DNA from: Streptomyces specialis
GTDB lineage: Bacteria > Actinomycetota > Actinomycetes > Streptomycetales > Streptomycetaceae
Direction: 5' to 3'
Assembly: GCF_001493375.1 (NCBI RefSeq)
Contig: NZ_LN929895.1
Location: forward strand, 176,944 to 240,943
DNA: 64,000 bases
Part shown: in pieces, positions 54,792-63,907 of the stretch
How the letters are laid out: the number at the start of each line of letters is the position of its first letter
Position numbering within the stretch: position 1 is the stretch's first letter
Made by a program: the position numbers and the translations under genes
The notes under the pieces: generated by a model
Seen by the model: the letters and a program-made list of their open reading frames with translations, nothing else
Database searches by the model: none
What the model was told of the DNA's origin: nothing

Positions 54792-55630
54792 ACAGCGTCC
54801 ACCCCGAGCCCGCCGAGATCGCGGCGCTCGACGAGGACCTGCTTTCCCCCGCCGACACGGCGCGGTTGCGCGCCCACCTCACCGAGTGCGCCCTCTGCGC
54901 GGAGGTCAGGACCGACCTGGCCGTCCTCCGCGACGAGCTCGCCGCCCTCCCCGACCCGGGCCCCCTCCCGGACGACATCGCCCTCCGCATCGACACGGCT
55001 CTCGCCGCAGAAGCCGCTGCCGAGGCCGCTGCCGAAGGCGTTTCACGTGAAACCAACGGAGCACGTGAAACCAACGGAGCACGTGAAACACAGGCGGCGC
55101 GTGACACGCGAGGAGGCTGGAGGCTGCGGTGGGCGCTGACGGCCGTGGGAGCCGTGGTCGGGCTGGGGCTCGGTGCCGTGGTGCTGCAATCGGTCGACAG
55201 CGGCGGGGGAGCGCACTCGGACGAGAACGTGACCGAGGCGCTCGTCGAGGACTCCGACACGGAACGCACCGCCGCCGGGGTCGAGGCGGAGGTGCGGGAG
55301 CTGCTCGCACGGACCGAGGGCTCCCCCGAACTCACCGCCGAGTCGACCGAAGAGGGCCAGCCACCGCCGGAGAGCGACCGGCTCCCGGAGACCATGGATC
55401 TGGCCGCGCCCGAAGTGCCGTCGTGCGTGCGGGCGGCGATCGGCCGTCAGGAGGCGCCCCTCGCCGCCGAGGAGGAGGACTACGAGGGCGTCGACACCTA
55501 TCTCGTGGTGTTCCCGCACGCGGTGGATCCGAGGCGGGTGGACGCCTATGTCGTCACCGCGGCCTGCGTCACCGCCCCGTCCGCGGACTCCGGGGAGATC
55601 CTCCTCCAGGAGAGCTACCCCCGCGACTGA
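54788..55630 (+). CDS. Anti-sigma factor (ZAS type), membrane-anchored
   Basis: A 280-aa protein. The zinc-binding ZAS motif H-x3-C-x2-C is HLTECALC (about 30-37). A membrane segment (ALTAVGAVVGLGLGAVVLQS) and an extracytoplasmic domain follow. It is coupled to the SigM-like gene and should sequester it until a signal arrives. Its linker carries a parS-derived repeat (VSRETNGARETNGARET, see the parS site at 55040). ATG 54788. Confidence 0.9.
   Translation: MNSVHPEPAEIAALDEDLLSPADTARLRAHLTECALCAEVRTDLAVLRDELAALPDPGPLPDDIALRIDTALAAEAAAEAAAEGVSRETNGARETNGARETQAARDTRGGWRLRWALTAVGAVVGLGLGAVVLQSVDSGGGAHSDENVTEALVEDSDTERTAAGVEAEVRELLARTEGSPELTAESTEEGQPPPESDRLPETMDLAAPEVPSCVRAAIGRQEAPLAAEEEDYEGVDTYLVVFPHAVDPRRVDAYVVTAACVTAPSADSGEILLQESYPRD
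55040..55053. promoter_or_regulatory. parS site 3 with degenerate tandem copies
   Basis: GTTTCACGTGAAAC at 55040-55053 inside the anti-sigma gene. Two further degenerate copies (GGAGCACGTGAAAC at 55058-55071 and 55076-55089) follow in an 18-bp tandem repeat (about 55046-55089). Confidence 0.95.
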
Positions 55631-55646
55631 CCGGAGGCGCGGCAGC

Positions 55647-55674
55647 GGGAATGTCTGGGACCCTAGGATCCGTT
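55647..55674 (+). promoter_or_regulatory. Sigma-R-type promoter for trxBA
   Basis: GGGAAT (55647-55652), 19-nt spacer, GTT (55672-55674). The published sigma-R consensus is GGAAT-N18/19-GTT, and trxBA is a classic sigma-R target in S. coelicolor. The predicted transcript start is about 50 bp before the trxB GTG. Confidence 0.8.
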
Positions 55675-55729
55675 ATTGGACTACGGACCCCGCCGGGGTC
55701 GCGGCCGACCCGAGACAAGGAAGACTCCC

Positions 55730-56698
55730 GTGAGCGACGTCCGCAACGTGATCATCATCGGCTCCGGACCTGCGGGCTATACCGCCGCGCTGTACACGGC
55801 ACGCGCCTCGCTCAGCCCCCTCGTCTTCGAGGGCTCGGTCACCGCGGGCGGTGCGCTGATGAACACCACCGAGGTCGAGAACTTCCCCGGCTTCAAGGAC
55901 GGGATCATGGGCCCGGACCTGATGGACAACATGCGGGCTCAGGCCGAACGCTTCGGCGCCGAGCTGGTCGCCGATGATGTCGTCTCGGTCGACCTGAGCG
56001 GCGAGATCAAGCTGGTCACCGACGGCGCGGGCACGGTGCACCGGGCGAAGGCCGTCATCGTGACGACGGGCTCGCAGCACCGCAAGCTCGGCCTGCCGAA
56101 CGAGGACGAGCTCTCCGGCCGCGGAGTGTCCTACTGCGCCACGTGCGACGGTTTCTTCTTCCGCGAGCAGGAGATCGCGGTGATCGGTGGCGGTGACACC
56201 GCGATGGAGGAGGCCACCTTCCTCAGCCGCTTCGCCAGCACCGTCCACGTCATCCACCGCCGGGACACGCTGCGCGCCTCCGCCGCCATGCAGGAGCGGG
56301 CCTTCGCCGACCCGAAGATCAAGTTCGTCTGGGAGAGCGAGGTGGCGGAGATCCACGGCACCGACGGCAAGCTGTCGGGTCTCACCCTGCGCAACACCAG
56401 GACCGGCGAGACCTCGGCTCTTCCCGTGACGGGCCTCTTCGTGGCCATCGGACACGACCCCCGGGTGGAGCTGTTCGCGGGGCAGCTCGATCTGGACGCC
56501 GAGGGGTACCTGAGTGTCCATGCCCCCACCACGCGGACCAACATCCCGGGTGTCTTCGCCGCCGGCGATGTCGTTGACCACACGTACCGCCAGGCGATCA
56601 CCGCGGCCGGCACCGGATGTGCCGCGGCGCTGGACGCCGAACGGTACCTCGCCGCCCTGGCCGACACCGAGTCGATCACCTCGGACCTCCAGGTCTGA
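55730..56698 (+). CDS. trxB: Thioredoxin reductase
   Basis: A 322-aa flavoenzyme reducing thioredoxin with NADPH. FAD motif [20 protein letters not shown]; redox-active disulfide YCATCDG; NADPH motif [16 protein letters not shown]-terminal FAD contact [23 protein letters not shown] 55730 after AAGGAAG is chosen; upstream frame is not conserved. It is co-transcribed with trxA, 79 bp later. Confidence 0.98.
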   Translation: MSDVRNVIIIGSGPAGYTAALYTARASLSPLVFEGSVTAGGALMNTTEVENFPGFKDGIMGPDLMDNMRAQAERFGAELVADDVVSVDLSGEIKLVTDGAGTVHRAKAVIVTTGSQHRKLGLPNEDELSGRGVSYCATCDGFFFREQEIAVIGGGDTAMEEATFLSRFASTVHVIHRRDTLRASAAMQERAFADPKIKFVWESEVAEIHGTDGKLSGLTLRNTRTGETSALPVTGLFVAIGHDPRVELFAGQLDLDAEGYLSVHAPTTRTNIPGVFAAGDVVDHTYRQAITAAGTGCAAALDAERYLAALADTESITSDLQV

Positions 56699-56777
56699 TC
56701 GCCGGGCTCTGCCACTTCACCCCACCCGTAGGACCCCGTAAGGCCCTGTCAGGCCCCGTAAGAGAAGGAGAAGCACC

Positions 56778-57107
56778 ATGGCTGGTGCCACCGTGAACGC
56801 CACTGACGCCGACTTCGAGGAGAAGGTCCTCCAGAGCGACAAGCCGGTGCTGGTCGACTTCTGGGCCGAGTGGTGCGGTCCCTGCCGCCAGGTCGCCCCG
56901 GCCCTGGAAGCCATCGCCGCCGAGCACGCCGAGAAGCTCACCGTCGTCAAGCTGAACATCGACGAGAACCCGGTGACGGCCGCCAAGTACGGCATCCTCT
57001 CCATCCCGACCATGAACGTCTACCAGGGCGGCGACGTCGTCAAGACGATCGTCGGCGCCAAGCCGAAGGCCGCCATCGAGCGGGACCTGAGCGACTTCAT
57101 CGGCTGA
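56778..57107 (+). CDS. trxA: Thioredoxin
   Basis: A 109-aa thioredoxin with active site WCGPC in VDFWAEWCGPCRQVAPALEA and cis-Pro segment SIPTMNVYQGG. It receives electrons from TrxB and reduces protein disulfides, including that of the RsrA anti-sigma factor. Ribosome site GAGAAGGAG precedes ATG 56778. Confidence 0.99.
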   Translation: MAGATVNATDADFEEKVLQSDKPVLVDFWAEWCGPCRQVAPALEAIAAEHAEKLTVVKLNIDENPVTAAKYGILSIPTMNVYQGGDVVKTIVGAKPKAAIERDLSDFIG

Positions 57108-57147
57108 ACCGCGCCCCTTGGTCCGGCCGCCTTGGTCCGGGCACGGA

Positions 57148-57199
57148 AATGACGGAGGCCGGTGGCGTTTCACGTGAAACGCCACCGGCCTCCGTCATT
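57148..57199. repeat. 52-bp perfect palindrome with parS site 4 at its centre
   Basis: Arms of 26 bp with no loop, centre between 57173 and 57174; parS GTTTCACGTGAAAC is 57167-57180. The left arm AATGACGGAGGCCGGTGGCG (20 of 26 bases) repeats inverted on the right. It lies between convergent trxA and the GNAT gene, where it likely doubles as a bidirectional terminator. Confidence 0.97.
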
Positions 57200-57207
57200 C
57201 CTGCGTC

Positions 57208-57825
57208 TCAGGAGCGCCGCAGAGCGGGGATGGGCTTGGGGCCGCCGAGCAGCCGGTCGAGCGCCAGCTCCATATCGGTCCGCCACGACACGGCCCGGCG
57301 CAGTTCGAGCCGGAGGCGGGGATACACCGGATGCGGGCGGGTGACCTCGAAACCGACCGCCCGCAGATGGTCGGCGGGCAGCAGGCACCTCGGCTGCGGC
57401 GAGCGCGCGTCGCCGAACGCCTCGATCGCCCGGACCCCACGGCCGATCAGATCCTTCGCCATGGCCTGCATCATGGTCCGGCCCAGCCCCTGCCGCTGGA
57501 ACTCCGGGGCGATCCAGCCCGTCATCAACTGCACGGCATCGGCCGCGACGGGGCTCGTGGGGAAGGCGTCGGAACGCGGCACATAGGCGGGCGGCGCGTA
57601 GAGAACGAACCCCACGGGGCTGCCGTCCACATAGGCCACCCGCCCGCAGGTGCCCCACTCCGAGAGCAGCGACGAGATCCAGGATTCCTTCTCCGAGGCC
57701 GACTCACCGTCCCGCTCCGCTCTCTCCCCGCTGACCGGATCCAGTTCCCAGAAGACGCAGGCACGGCAGCGGGACGGCAGATCCGAGAGGTTGCCCAGCG
57801 TGAGCGGAACAAGCCGACGCCCCAT
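57208..57825 (-). CDS. GNAT acetyltransferase upstream of trxA
   Basis: A 205-aa protein (MGRRLVPLTLGNLSDLPSRC, then RACVFWELDPVSGERAERDG). The acetyl-CoA region reads MTGWIAPEFQRQGLGRTMMQ, with the Q/RxxGxG motif as RQGLG. It is conserved next to parB in Streptomyces; substrate unknown. ATG 57825 fits the family start; ATGs at 57834 and 57843 are alternatives. The start codon lies in a strong stem-loop (57813-57854). Confidence 0.85.
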   Translation of the reverse strand: MGRRLVPLTLGNLSDLPSRCRACVFWELDPVSGERAERDGESASEKESWISSLLSEWGTCGRVAYVDGSPVGFVLYAPPAYVPRSDAFPTSPVAADAVQLMTGWIAPEFQRQGLGRTMMQAMAKDLIGRGVRAIEAFGDARSPQPRCLLPADHLRAVGFEVTRPHPVYPRLRLELRRAVSWRTDMELALDRLLGGPKPIPALRRS

Positions 57826-57854
57826 GGAACCCATCGTATCCATGGGGCGTCGGC
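57813..57854. promoter_or_regulatory. 16-bp inverted repeat over GNAT start codon
   Basis: GCCGACGCCCCATGGA (57813-57828) and TCCATGGGGCGTCGGC (57839-57854), perfect arms, 10-nt loop. On the minus strand the AUG at 57825 is within the stem. It may terminate parB transcription or hide the GNAT ribosome site. Confidence 0.7.
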
Positions 57855-57868
57855 CACGACCGGGCACT

Positions 57869-59014
57869 TCAGTCGCTCTCGTCCTCGTCGGTCTCCCGTT
57901 CCGGCCGGTGCTGATCGAGCACCGGACCCTCACCAGGCGCCAACTGGCCGAGGATGCGCTCCAGATCCTCTATCGAGGCGAACTCGACGACGATCTTTCC
58001 CTTCTTCTGCCCCAGATCGACCTTCACCCGGGTCTCGAACCGGTCGGAGAGCCGGTGGGCGAGATTGTCCAGGGCCGGTGAGATCCGCCGCCCCGCCCGT
58101 GGCCCCCGGCCCCGTGCGACGTTCGTCCTCGGGTCCGAGCCCTGGAGGGTGACGATCTCCTCGACCGCCCTCACCGAAAGCCCCTCGGCCACGATCCGGG
58201 TCGCCAGCCGGTCCTGCTCCGCCGGATCGTCCACCGAGAGCAGTGCCCGCGCGTGCCCCGCCGACAGGACGCCCGCGGCCACCCGGCGCTGGACCGCCGG
58301 CGACAGCCGGAGCAGGCGGAGCGTGTTCGACACCTGGGGCCGGGAGCGGCCGATGCGCTCGGCCAGCTCGTCGTGGGTGCACTTGAAGTCCCGCAGCAAC
58401 TGGTCGTAGGCGGCGGCCTCCTCCAGCGGGTTCAACTGCGCCCGGTGCAGGTTCTCCAGGAGCGCGTCGAGGAGCATCTTGTCGTCGTCGGTGGCCCGGA
58501 CAATCGCCGGAATGGCGTCGAGCCCGGCCTCCCGGCACGCCCGCCAGCGCCGCTCGCCCATGATCAGCTCGTAGCGGTCCTGGCTCAACTGCCGCACCAC
58601 GACCGGCTGGAGCAGGCCGACCTCTCTGATGGAGGTCACCAGCTCCGCCAGCGCGTCCTCGTCGAAGACCTCGCGCGGCTGCCTCGGGTTGGGGGTGATG
58701 GCGTCCAGGGGCAGCTCCGCGAAGTGCGCCCCGGCGACCTCGCCCCCTGCCCCGGCCGGGGCGCCGGCGGGCTCCGGCGTTTCACGTGAAACGCCGTTCG
58801 CCGCGCCGTTCGCCGCGCCGTTCTCCGCGCCGTTCTCCGCCGAGGGCGGGGCCGTGGGGATCAGGACGGCTCGGTCGGGTGCCAGCACCGGCACCGCCGC
58901 GGGCGATACGGCACCCGGATCGATCGCGGAGACCGCGTGCTCGTCCAGCCCTGTCGGTGCGGGCGGGATCAGCGCACCGAGCCCTCGGCCGAGTCCTCTC
59001 CGTCGTTCGGTCAC
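57869..59014 (-). CDS. parB: Chromosome-partitioning protein ParB
   Basis: A 381-aa ParB. The N-terminal CTPase domain has [20 protein letters not shown] and [17 protein letters not shown] (box II GERRxRA). The HTH is [20 protein letters not shown] and the C-terminal dimer domain follows. The linker carries tandem [24 protein letters not shown] repeats containing parS site 5. It binds parS and condenses the origin region. Its start overlaps the parA stop by 4 bp. Confidence 0.98.
   Translation of the reverse strand: MTERRRGLGRGLGALIPPAPTGLDEHAVSAIDPGAVSPAAVPVLAPDRAVLIPTAPPSAENGAENGAANGAANGVSRETPEPAGAPAGAGGEVAGAHFAELPLDAITPNPRQPREVFDEDALAELVTSIREVGLLQPVVVRQLSQDRYELIMGERRWRACREAGLDAIPAIVRATDDDKMLLDALLENLHRAQLNPLEEAAAYDQLLRDFKCTHDELAERIGRSRPQVSNTLRLLRLSPAVQRRVAAGVLSAGHARALLSVDDPAEQDRLATRIVAEGLSVRAVEEIVTLQGSDPRTNVARGRGPRAGRRISPALDNLAHRLSDRFETRVKVDLGQKKGKIVVEFASIEDLERILGQLAPGEGPVLDQHRPERETDEDESD
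58779..58792. promoter_or_regulatory. parS site 5
   Basis: GTTTCACGTGAAAC within a 22-bp palindrome, inside the parB linker; it encodes VSRET on the parB strand. Confidence 0.98.
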
Positions 59015-60078
59015 GACGCCCCCTTCAGCGGGTTGTGCTGTCCTTGCCGTGTCGCGTCCTGCTTGGCACCACGCAACGCGATCTCCCGCGCCGCTTCCAG
59101 GTAGGAGAGAGATCCGCTGGAGCCCGGGTCATAGGTGAGGACCGTCTGCCCGTAGCTGGGCGCCTCCGAAATCCGCACCGAGCGAGGGATGTTGGTCCGC
59201 AGCACCTCTTCGCCGAAGTGGCTCCTGACCTCGTCCGCCACCTGCGAGGCGAGACGGGTCCTGCCGTCGTACATCGTCAGCAGGATGGTCGAGACATGGA
59301 GCTGGGGGTTGAGGTGACCCCGCACCAGCTCCACATTCCGCAGGAGCTGGCCCAGACCCTCCAGCGCGTAGTACTCGCACTGGATGGGGATGACCACCTC
59401 GGCACCGGCGACCATCGCATTCACGGTGAGGAGCCCGAGGGAGGGCGGGCAGTCGATGAAGATGTAGTCCAGCGGCTGCTCGTAGGAGCTGATGGCCCGC
59501 AGCAGCCGGCTCTCCCGGGCCACGACCGACACCAGCTCGATCTCCGCGCCGGCCAGGTCGATCGTCGCCGGGGCGCAGAAAAGCCCCTCGACATCGCGGA
59601 CCGGCTGGACCACCTCGGCGAGGGGCTTGCTCTCCACCAACACGTCGTAGATGGAGGGCACATCGGCGTGATGGTCGATCCCCAGGGCAGTCGAGGCGTT
59701 GCCCTGCGGGTCCAGGTCGATCACCAGCACCCGCGCCCCGTGCAGGGCCAGCGACGCGGCCAGATTGACCGTGGTGGTGGTCTTCCCGACGCCGCCCTTC
59801 TGGTTGGCGACGATCATGATCCGGGTCTGCTCCGGCCGGGGAAGGCTCCCGCCCGACCGGTACATGGCCTCGACCGCCTGCTGGGCCGCCCGACCGGGTG
59901 ACTCCCCCACGGGCGGCGGGGCGACGGGAGCGATGTCGACCGCACCCCCCGGAGCGTCCGTTGGCTCGGACCGAGGGCCGGGGACCGGATCGGCCGTCGA
60001 CCCGGCGATGTTGGCTTCGGACCGCAATGGTTCACTCTCCTCGACACGTGCAGCCTTGGTGGATTCAAAGACTGCCAT
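59011..60078 (-). CDS. parA: Chromosome-partitioning ATPase ParA
   Basis: A 355-aa deviant-Walker ATPase. Walker A' is [20 protein letters not shown], then [20 protein letters not shown] and [17 protein letters not shown] ~75-residue variable N-terminal extension ([16 protein letters not shown]...) is typical of Streptomyces ParA. ATG 60078 is chosen; frames upstream cross parS site 6. ParA positions origins along hyphae with ParB. Confidence 0.96.
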   Translation of the reverse strand: MAVFESTKAARVEESEPLRSEANIAGSTADPVPGPRSEPTDAPGGAVDIAPVAPPPVGESPGRAAQQAVEAMYRSGGSLPRPEQTRIMIVANQKGGVGKTTTTVNLAASLALHGARVLVIDLDPQGNASTALGIDHHADVPSIYDVLVESKPLAEVVQPVRDVEGLFCAPATIDLAGAEIELVSVVARESRLLRAISSYEQPLDYIFIDCPPSLGLLTVNAMVAGAEVVIPIQCEYYALEGLGQLLRNVELVRGHLNPQLHVSTILLTMYDGRTRLASQVADEVRSHFGEEVLRTNIPRSVRISEAPSYGQTVLTYDPGSSGSLSYLEAAREIALRGAKQDATRQGQHNPLKGAS

Positions 60079-60239
60079 GTCCTGGGGGTCGCGAACCAGC
60101 GAAGGCCAGGTACTTGTGGATGAGGGGTCGTCTGTGGATACCGGCGCCCCCCCTTTGGGTGTTCTACGGGAAGGTTTCCGGTCGCGCGGCTCTGCGGCGG
60201 CGCGCCCACGGCTGATGATTCCCTGAAGCAGCGAGCGGC

Positions 60240-60253
60240 GTTTCACGTGAAAC
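60240..60253. promoter_or_regulatory. parS site 6
   Basis: GTTTCACGTGAAAC, between parA and rsmG, about 160 bp upstream of the parA start codon. Confidence 0.98.
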
Positions 60254-60330
60254 ACGATGCCCACGGGCCCGGCGCACGGCCGGGACGACACTCCGCATCA
60301 GGGATATATTCGGCTCTATTGCCGTCGCAA

Positions 60331-60390
60331 TCGGACGAATCCCCGCGTCCCACACGGATGTCACGGCGTGGGAGGCAGGGATTCGTCCGA
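60331..60390. terminator. Stem-loop upstream of parA / downstream of rsmG
   Basis: TCGGACGAATCCC (60331-60343) and GGGATTCGTCCGA (60378-60390) pair perfectly. An inner pair TCCCAC/GTGGGA (about 60348-60353 and 60368-60373) adds to the stem. It is about 13 bp past the rsmG stop on the minus strand, so it is likely the rsmG operon terminator or a parA leader structure. Confidence 0.65.
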
Positions 60391-60402
60391 AGGAAAGGTC
60401 CG

Positions 60403-61134
60403 TCAGTGGGAGCGGCGGGCGCCGCGCCGGGCCGCCTTGGCCCGCTTGGCCGCGAACCGGACACCGCCGGGGCTCTCCCCGACCTCCACCCGCACCAGCG
60501 TGGACGGGGGATCCACCAGCCCGGCCCCCACCTGGAGCACCGAACTCCTCACGACGCCGAGCTTGCCCAGCGCACCGCGGGCGTTCTTCAGCTCCTCCGC
60601 GGCGGTGTCCCCCTTGATGGCCAGCATCTCCCCGTACGGCCGCAGCAGTGGCACTCCCCAGCCGGCCAGCCGGTCCAGGGGAGCGACCGCGCGCGCGGTC
60701 ACCACATGCACCGGAGTCAGGGTGCTCAGCACCTCTTCGGCCCGGCCGCGCACCACGGTCACCTGATCCAGCCCCAGAAGCTCCACGACCTCCTGGAGGA
60801 AATTGGTGCGGCGCAGCAGCGGCTCCAGCAGCGTGATCCGCAGGTCCGGCCGGACCAGGGCCAGCGGAATCCCCGGCAGCCCGGCTCCGGAGCCCACGTC
60901 GCACACGGTCACGTCCTCCGGCACGGCCTCGGAGAGGACAGCGCAGTTCAGCAGGTGCCGCTCCCACAGGCGCGGCACCTCACGCGGCCCGATGAGCCCG
61001 CGCCGCACCCCGGTCTCCGCGAGGAGTTCCGCGTACCGGACGGCGTCGGACAGCCGGTCCCCGAAGATCTCCAGTGCCGCCGGGGGTGGCTCGGGCAGCC
61101 CGGGCTCGGCCGGGCCCGCCGACGCCGCGCTCAC
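60403..61134 (-). CDS. rsmG: 16S rRNA (guanine-N7) methyltransferase RsmG
   Basis: A 243-aa SAM-dependent methyltransferase for G527 of 16S rRNA. SAM motif VTVCDVGSGAGLPGIPLALV, then GRAEEVLSTLTPVHVVTARAVAPL. Loss of rsmG gives low-level streptomycin resistance and altered antibiotic production in Streptomyces. Its ATG overlaps the jag stop, so these are co-transcribed. Confidence 0.96.
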   Translation of the reverse strand: MSAASAGPAEPGLPEPPPAALEIFGDRLSDAVRYAELLAETGVRRGLIGPREVPRLWERHLLNCAVLSEAVPEDVTVCDVGSGAGLPGIPLALVRPDLRITLLEPLLRRTNFLQEVVELLGLDQVTVVRGRAEEVLSTLTPVHVVTARAVAPLDRLAGWGVPLLRPYGEMLAIKGDTAAEELKNARGALGKLGVVRSSVLQVGAGLVDPPSTLVRVEVGESPGGVRFAAKRAKAARRGARRSH

Positions 61135-61643
61135 GGCAGGACGACGACGCAGCGCTGCGGCTCCTCGCCCTCCGACTCGCTGCGGAGACCGGCGGCGGCC
61201 ACCGCGTCGTGCACGACCTTGCGCTCGAACGGCGTCATCGGCTTGAGCTTCACCGGCTCGCCCGACGCCTTCACCTCCTGCGCGGTCTGCGCGCCCAGGG
61301 CGGTGAGCTTCTCGCGCTTCCGGGCCCGGTGCCCGGCGATGTCCAGCATCAGCCGGCTGCGCTCGCCCGTCTCCCGGTGCACGGCCAGACGGGTCAGCTC
61401 CTGAAGCGCCTCCAGGACCTCCCCGTCCCGGCCGACCAGCTTCTGGAGGTCGCGCGAGGGGCCGTCGGCGACGATCGACACCGCCGCCCGATCGCCCTCC
61501 ACATCCATGTCGATATCGCCGTCGAGGTCCGCGATGTCGAGGAGCCCCTCAAGGTAGTCGGCCGCGATGTCGCCCTCCTGCTCCAGGCGGGTCAGGACAT
61601 CGGTGTCCTCGGTGGCGGCGGCGGGTGAGGTGGTGTCCGTCAC
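61131..61643 (-). CDS. Jag/KhpB-like KH-R3H RNA-binding protein
   Basis: A 170-aa protein. The KH-like region reads KLVGRDGEVLEALQELTRLA; the R3H region reads MTPFERKVVHDAVAAAGLRS. It lacks the N-terminal Jag domain (family KhpB has it), so it is the short actinobacterial form. GTG 61643 is preferred. It is placed between yidC and rsmG as in many bacteria. Confidence 0.92.
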   Translation of the reverse strand: MTDTTSPAAATEDTDVLTRLEQEGDIAADYLEGLLDIADLDGDIDMDVEGDRAAVSIVADGPSRDLQKLVGRDGEVLEALQELTRLAVHRETGERSRLMLDIAGHRARKREKLTALGAQTAQEVKASGEPVKLKPMTPFERKVVHDAVAAAGLRSESEGEEPQRCVVVLP

Positions 61644-61669
61644 GGGTGGGGCTCCTTCTGAAGCTCTCT

Positions 61670-62698
61670 CTACTTCTTGGTCTTCGCGGACGGCTTGCCG
61701 GGCTTCCCCGGCGGGGTCTTCTTGGCCGGCTGCTTCTTGGCCTGCTGCCCCTGGACCGGGCCGCCCTGGCGCTGCGACTTGGACTGCCGCTTCGGCTGCG
61801 TGCGGACGGAACGGGCGGCCTCGGCGGCCTTCGCGGCCTCCGTCTCGGCGGGCTCTTCCTTGAGCTTGCCCTTCTTCCGCAGCCGCTCCTGCCGCTGCTG
61901 GTAGGCGACGCTGCCCGGGGTGGGGTTGCGGTTGATCACGAAGAGCTGCTGGCCCATCGACCACACGTTGGTGGTCAGCCAGTAGATCAGCACGCCGACC
62001 GGGAAGTTGATGCCGAAGATCGCGAACATCAGCGGGAAGACGTACATCAGCATCTTCTGCTGGTTCATGAACGGCGTCTTGACCGACAGGTCGACGTTCT
62101 TCGTCATGAGCTGGCGCTGGGTGAAGAACTGCGACGCCGACATCAGCACGATCATGATGATCGTGACCGTCCGGACCTCGGTCAGCGTGGCGCCCAGCTG
62201 CGCGACCTTCTCCGCGCCGTCCATGAACCGGGTGGCGATGGGCGCCCCGAAGATCGTCGCCTGCCGGGCGCTGATCACCTGGTCCTGGGTGAGGACACCG
62301 ACCTTCTCGTCGTTGGCGATGTGGCTCAGCACCTGGAACAGGGCGAGGAAGAACGGCGACTGGGCGAGGATCGGGAGGCAGCTCGAGAGCGGGTTGGTGC
62401 CCGTCTCCCGGTACAGCTTCATCATTTCCTCGGACTGACGCTGCCGGTCGTTCTTGTACCGCTCCTGGATCTTCTTCATCCGCGGTTGCAGCGCCTGGAG
62501 GTTCCGCGTCGCCTTGATCTGCTTCACGAAGAGCGGGATCAGCGCGATCCGGATCACGATCACGAGGGAGACGATCGACAGACCCCAGGCCCAGCCGCTG
62601 TCCTCGGCGAAGACGAGGCTGTAGAAGCGGTGGAACAGGACGATGATCTGGGTGACTACCCAGTAAAGGGGACTGAGGATCGAGTTGATCGTGTCCAC
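61670..62698 (-). CDS. yidC: Membrane insertase YidC (Oxa1 family)
   Basis: A 342-aa membrane protein. Helix 1 and loop: [20 protein letters not shown]; conserved [40 protein letters not shown] and a hydrophobic groove. The C-terminal tail is Lys-rich ([20 protein letters not shown]). It inserts membrane proteins with and without SecYEG. Start ATG 62698, 4 bp after the yidD stop. Confidence 0.97.
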   Translation of the reverse strand: MDTINSILSPLYWVVTQIIVLFHRFYSLVFAEDSGWAWGLSIVSLVIVIRIALIPLFVKQIKATRNLQALQPRMKKIQERYKNDRQRQSEEMMKLYRETGTNPLSSCLPILAQSPFFLALFQVLSHIANDEKVGVLTQDQVISARQATIFGAPIATRFMDGAEKVAQLGATLTEVRTVTIIMIVLMSASQFFTQRQLMTKNVDLSVKTPFMNQQKMLMYVFPLMFAIFGINFPVGVLIYWLTTNVWSMGQQLFVINRNPTPGSVAYQQRQERLRKKGKLKEEPAETEAAKAAEAARSVRTQPKRQSKSQRQGGPVQGQQAKKQPAKKTPPGKPGKPSAKTKK

Positions 62699-62701
62699 GG
62701 A

Positions 62702-63016
62702 TCAGGCTCCTTGGGCATTGTTGGGGGCACCCCCGGGCGAGGCGTGGGACAGGACGCGGGGCCGCAGACGGTCGCGCAGCCGCCGGTGCCACACCGGGCG
62801 CTTCCGGGCGGGGACGTGATCGACCCCGCCGGGCGACCAGGGGTTGCAGCGCAGGATGCGCCAGGCCGTGAGCGCGGTCCCCTTGACGGCACCGTGCCGG
62901 TGGACGGCGGTGTACCCGTAGTGGGAGCACGACGGGTAATAGCGGCAGACCGGGCCGAGCAGCGGACTGATCGTCCACTGATACAGCTTGATCAGCAGCA
63001 GCAGTGGGTACTTCAT
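62702..63016 (-). CDS. yidD: YidD membrane protein insertion efficiency factor
   Basis: A 104-aa protein with the YidD pattern: [20 protein letters not shown], then [20 protein letters not shown] (CRYYPSCS) and [13 protein letters not shown]. It helps YidC insertion. Its start overlaps the rnpA stop. Confidence 0.96.
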   Translation of the reverse strand: MKYPLLLLIKLYQWTISPLLGPVCRYYPSCSHYGYTAVHRHGAVKGTALTAWRILRCNPWSPGGVDHVPARKRPVWHRRLRDRLRPRVLSHASPGGAPNNAQGA

Positions 63017-63381
63017 CTCCGTACCCCTCCCAGCAACCGCTCCAGCGCGGTGTCGAGCTCCCGGGCGAGCTGAGCGTAGGCGGCGTCGCCCGCACCCGGC
63101 AGGGCCCGCACGACCACCAGGCTACCGGCGGGCAGCCCGGCCAGCCGGTCCCGCATCAGGTGCCGCAGGCGCCGCTGGACGCGATTGCGGACCACCGCGT
63201 TGCCCACGGCTTTGCTCACGACGAAACCCGCACGCGGCGGAGAGACAGGCTCTCCCACCGGGTGCGGGTCCGTACCATCGCTCAGATGGACGACGAGGTG
63301 CGGGCGTCCGGCCCTGCGCCCTCGGCGCATCGCGGTCGCGAAGTCCTCGCGCCGCCTCAGCCGGTTCTCGGAGGGCAGCAC
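63013..63381 (-). CDS. rnpA: RNase P protein component
   Basis: A 122-aa RnpA with GTG start 63381. The RNase P signature [14 protein letters not shown] matches RNRxKRxxR. It binds the RNase P RNA to mature tRNA 5' ends. It overlaps yidD. Confidence 0.96.
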   Translation of the reverse strand: MLPSENRLRRREDFATAMRRGRRAGRPHLVVHLSDGTDPHPVGEPVSPPRAGFVVSKAVGNAVVRNRVQRRLRHLMRDRLAGLPAGSLVVVRALPGAGDAAYAQLARELDTALERLLGGVRR

Positions 63382-63403
63382 CGCATGGACCTGGTCGACG
63401 CGA

Positions 63404-63541
63404 TCAGGCCGACAGGCGGGCGCGGCCCTTGCTGCGACGGGTGGCGATGATGGCGCGGCCGGCCCGCGTCCGCATCCGCAGCCGGAAGCCGTGGGTCTTG
63501 GCCCGGCGCCGGTTGTTCGGCTGGAAAGTGCGCTTGCTCAC
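63404..63541 (-). CDS. rpmH: 50S ribosomal protein L34
   Basis: A 45-aa L34: [20 protein letters not shown], then [23 protein letters not shown] 63541 is the start (CAC on plus). It is the first gene of the rpmH-rnpA-yidD-yidC-jag-rsmG set and diverges from dnaA. Confidence 0.97.
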   Translation of the reverse strand: MSKRTFQPNNRRRAKTHGFRLRMRTRAGRAIIATRRSKGRARLSA

Positions 63542-63907
63542 TCGGGGGCTCCAGAGATCTTCAGTGCCCGGCACCGAACGTGTACCGGGCAGGGTGTGGA
63601 CCGCCGACGGCTGCCACCGTTCGCCCACGAGGAGCCTGTAGCGCCCGAAGGCAGGCGGCAGCAGCCGTCGAAGACTCGACCTCGCCACGGTACGCGCGAG
63701 CCCTCCCACGGGTCAAACTCGCGGGGCACCCCTTTGTACACACCCTGTGGACAATGACTTGATGTGCGTACGCCGCGCTGACTACCGTTGCTGAACTCGG
63801 GATCCTTTCCCTACCGATCCGCCCTCACACACCCGGGCGAACGCAGGCGCCAGCACCATCCTCCCCGCAGGCGGGAGGCCCCCCAGACGAGTGAGAGAGC
63901 GTGTTTC
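63542..63907. promoter_or_regulatory. rpmH-dnaA divergent region with DnaA box
   Basis: A 366-bp interval of lower GC carrying both promoters. One perfect Streptomyces DnaA box, TGTGGACAA (63746-63754), fits dnaA autoregulation. No gene is seen. Confidence 0.75.

Larger units (their letters stand above)
60079..60402. other. Interval between parA and rsmG with parS 6 and a stem-loop
   Basis: A 324-bp interval upstream of parA (minus strand). It holds parS site 6 and a long inverted repeat (60331-60390). The sequence just upstream (CTTTCCTTCGGACG on minus) may be part of the parA promoter. No gene is recognised. Confidence 0.6.

Noticed and set aside
58793..58850. Regulatory repeat in parB
   Set aside because: In-frame 12-bp codon repeat (NGAE/NGAA) forming the protein linker.
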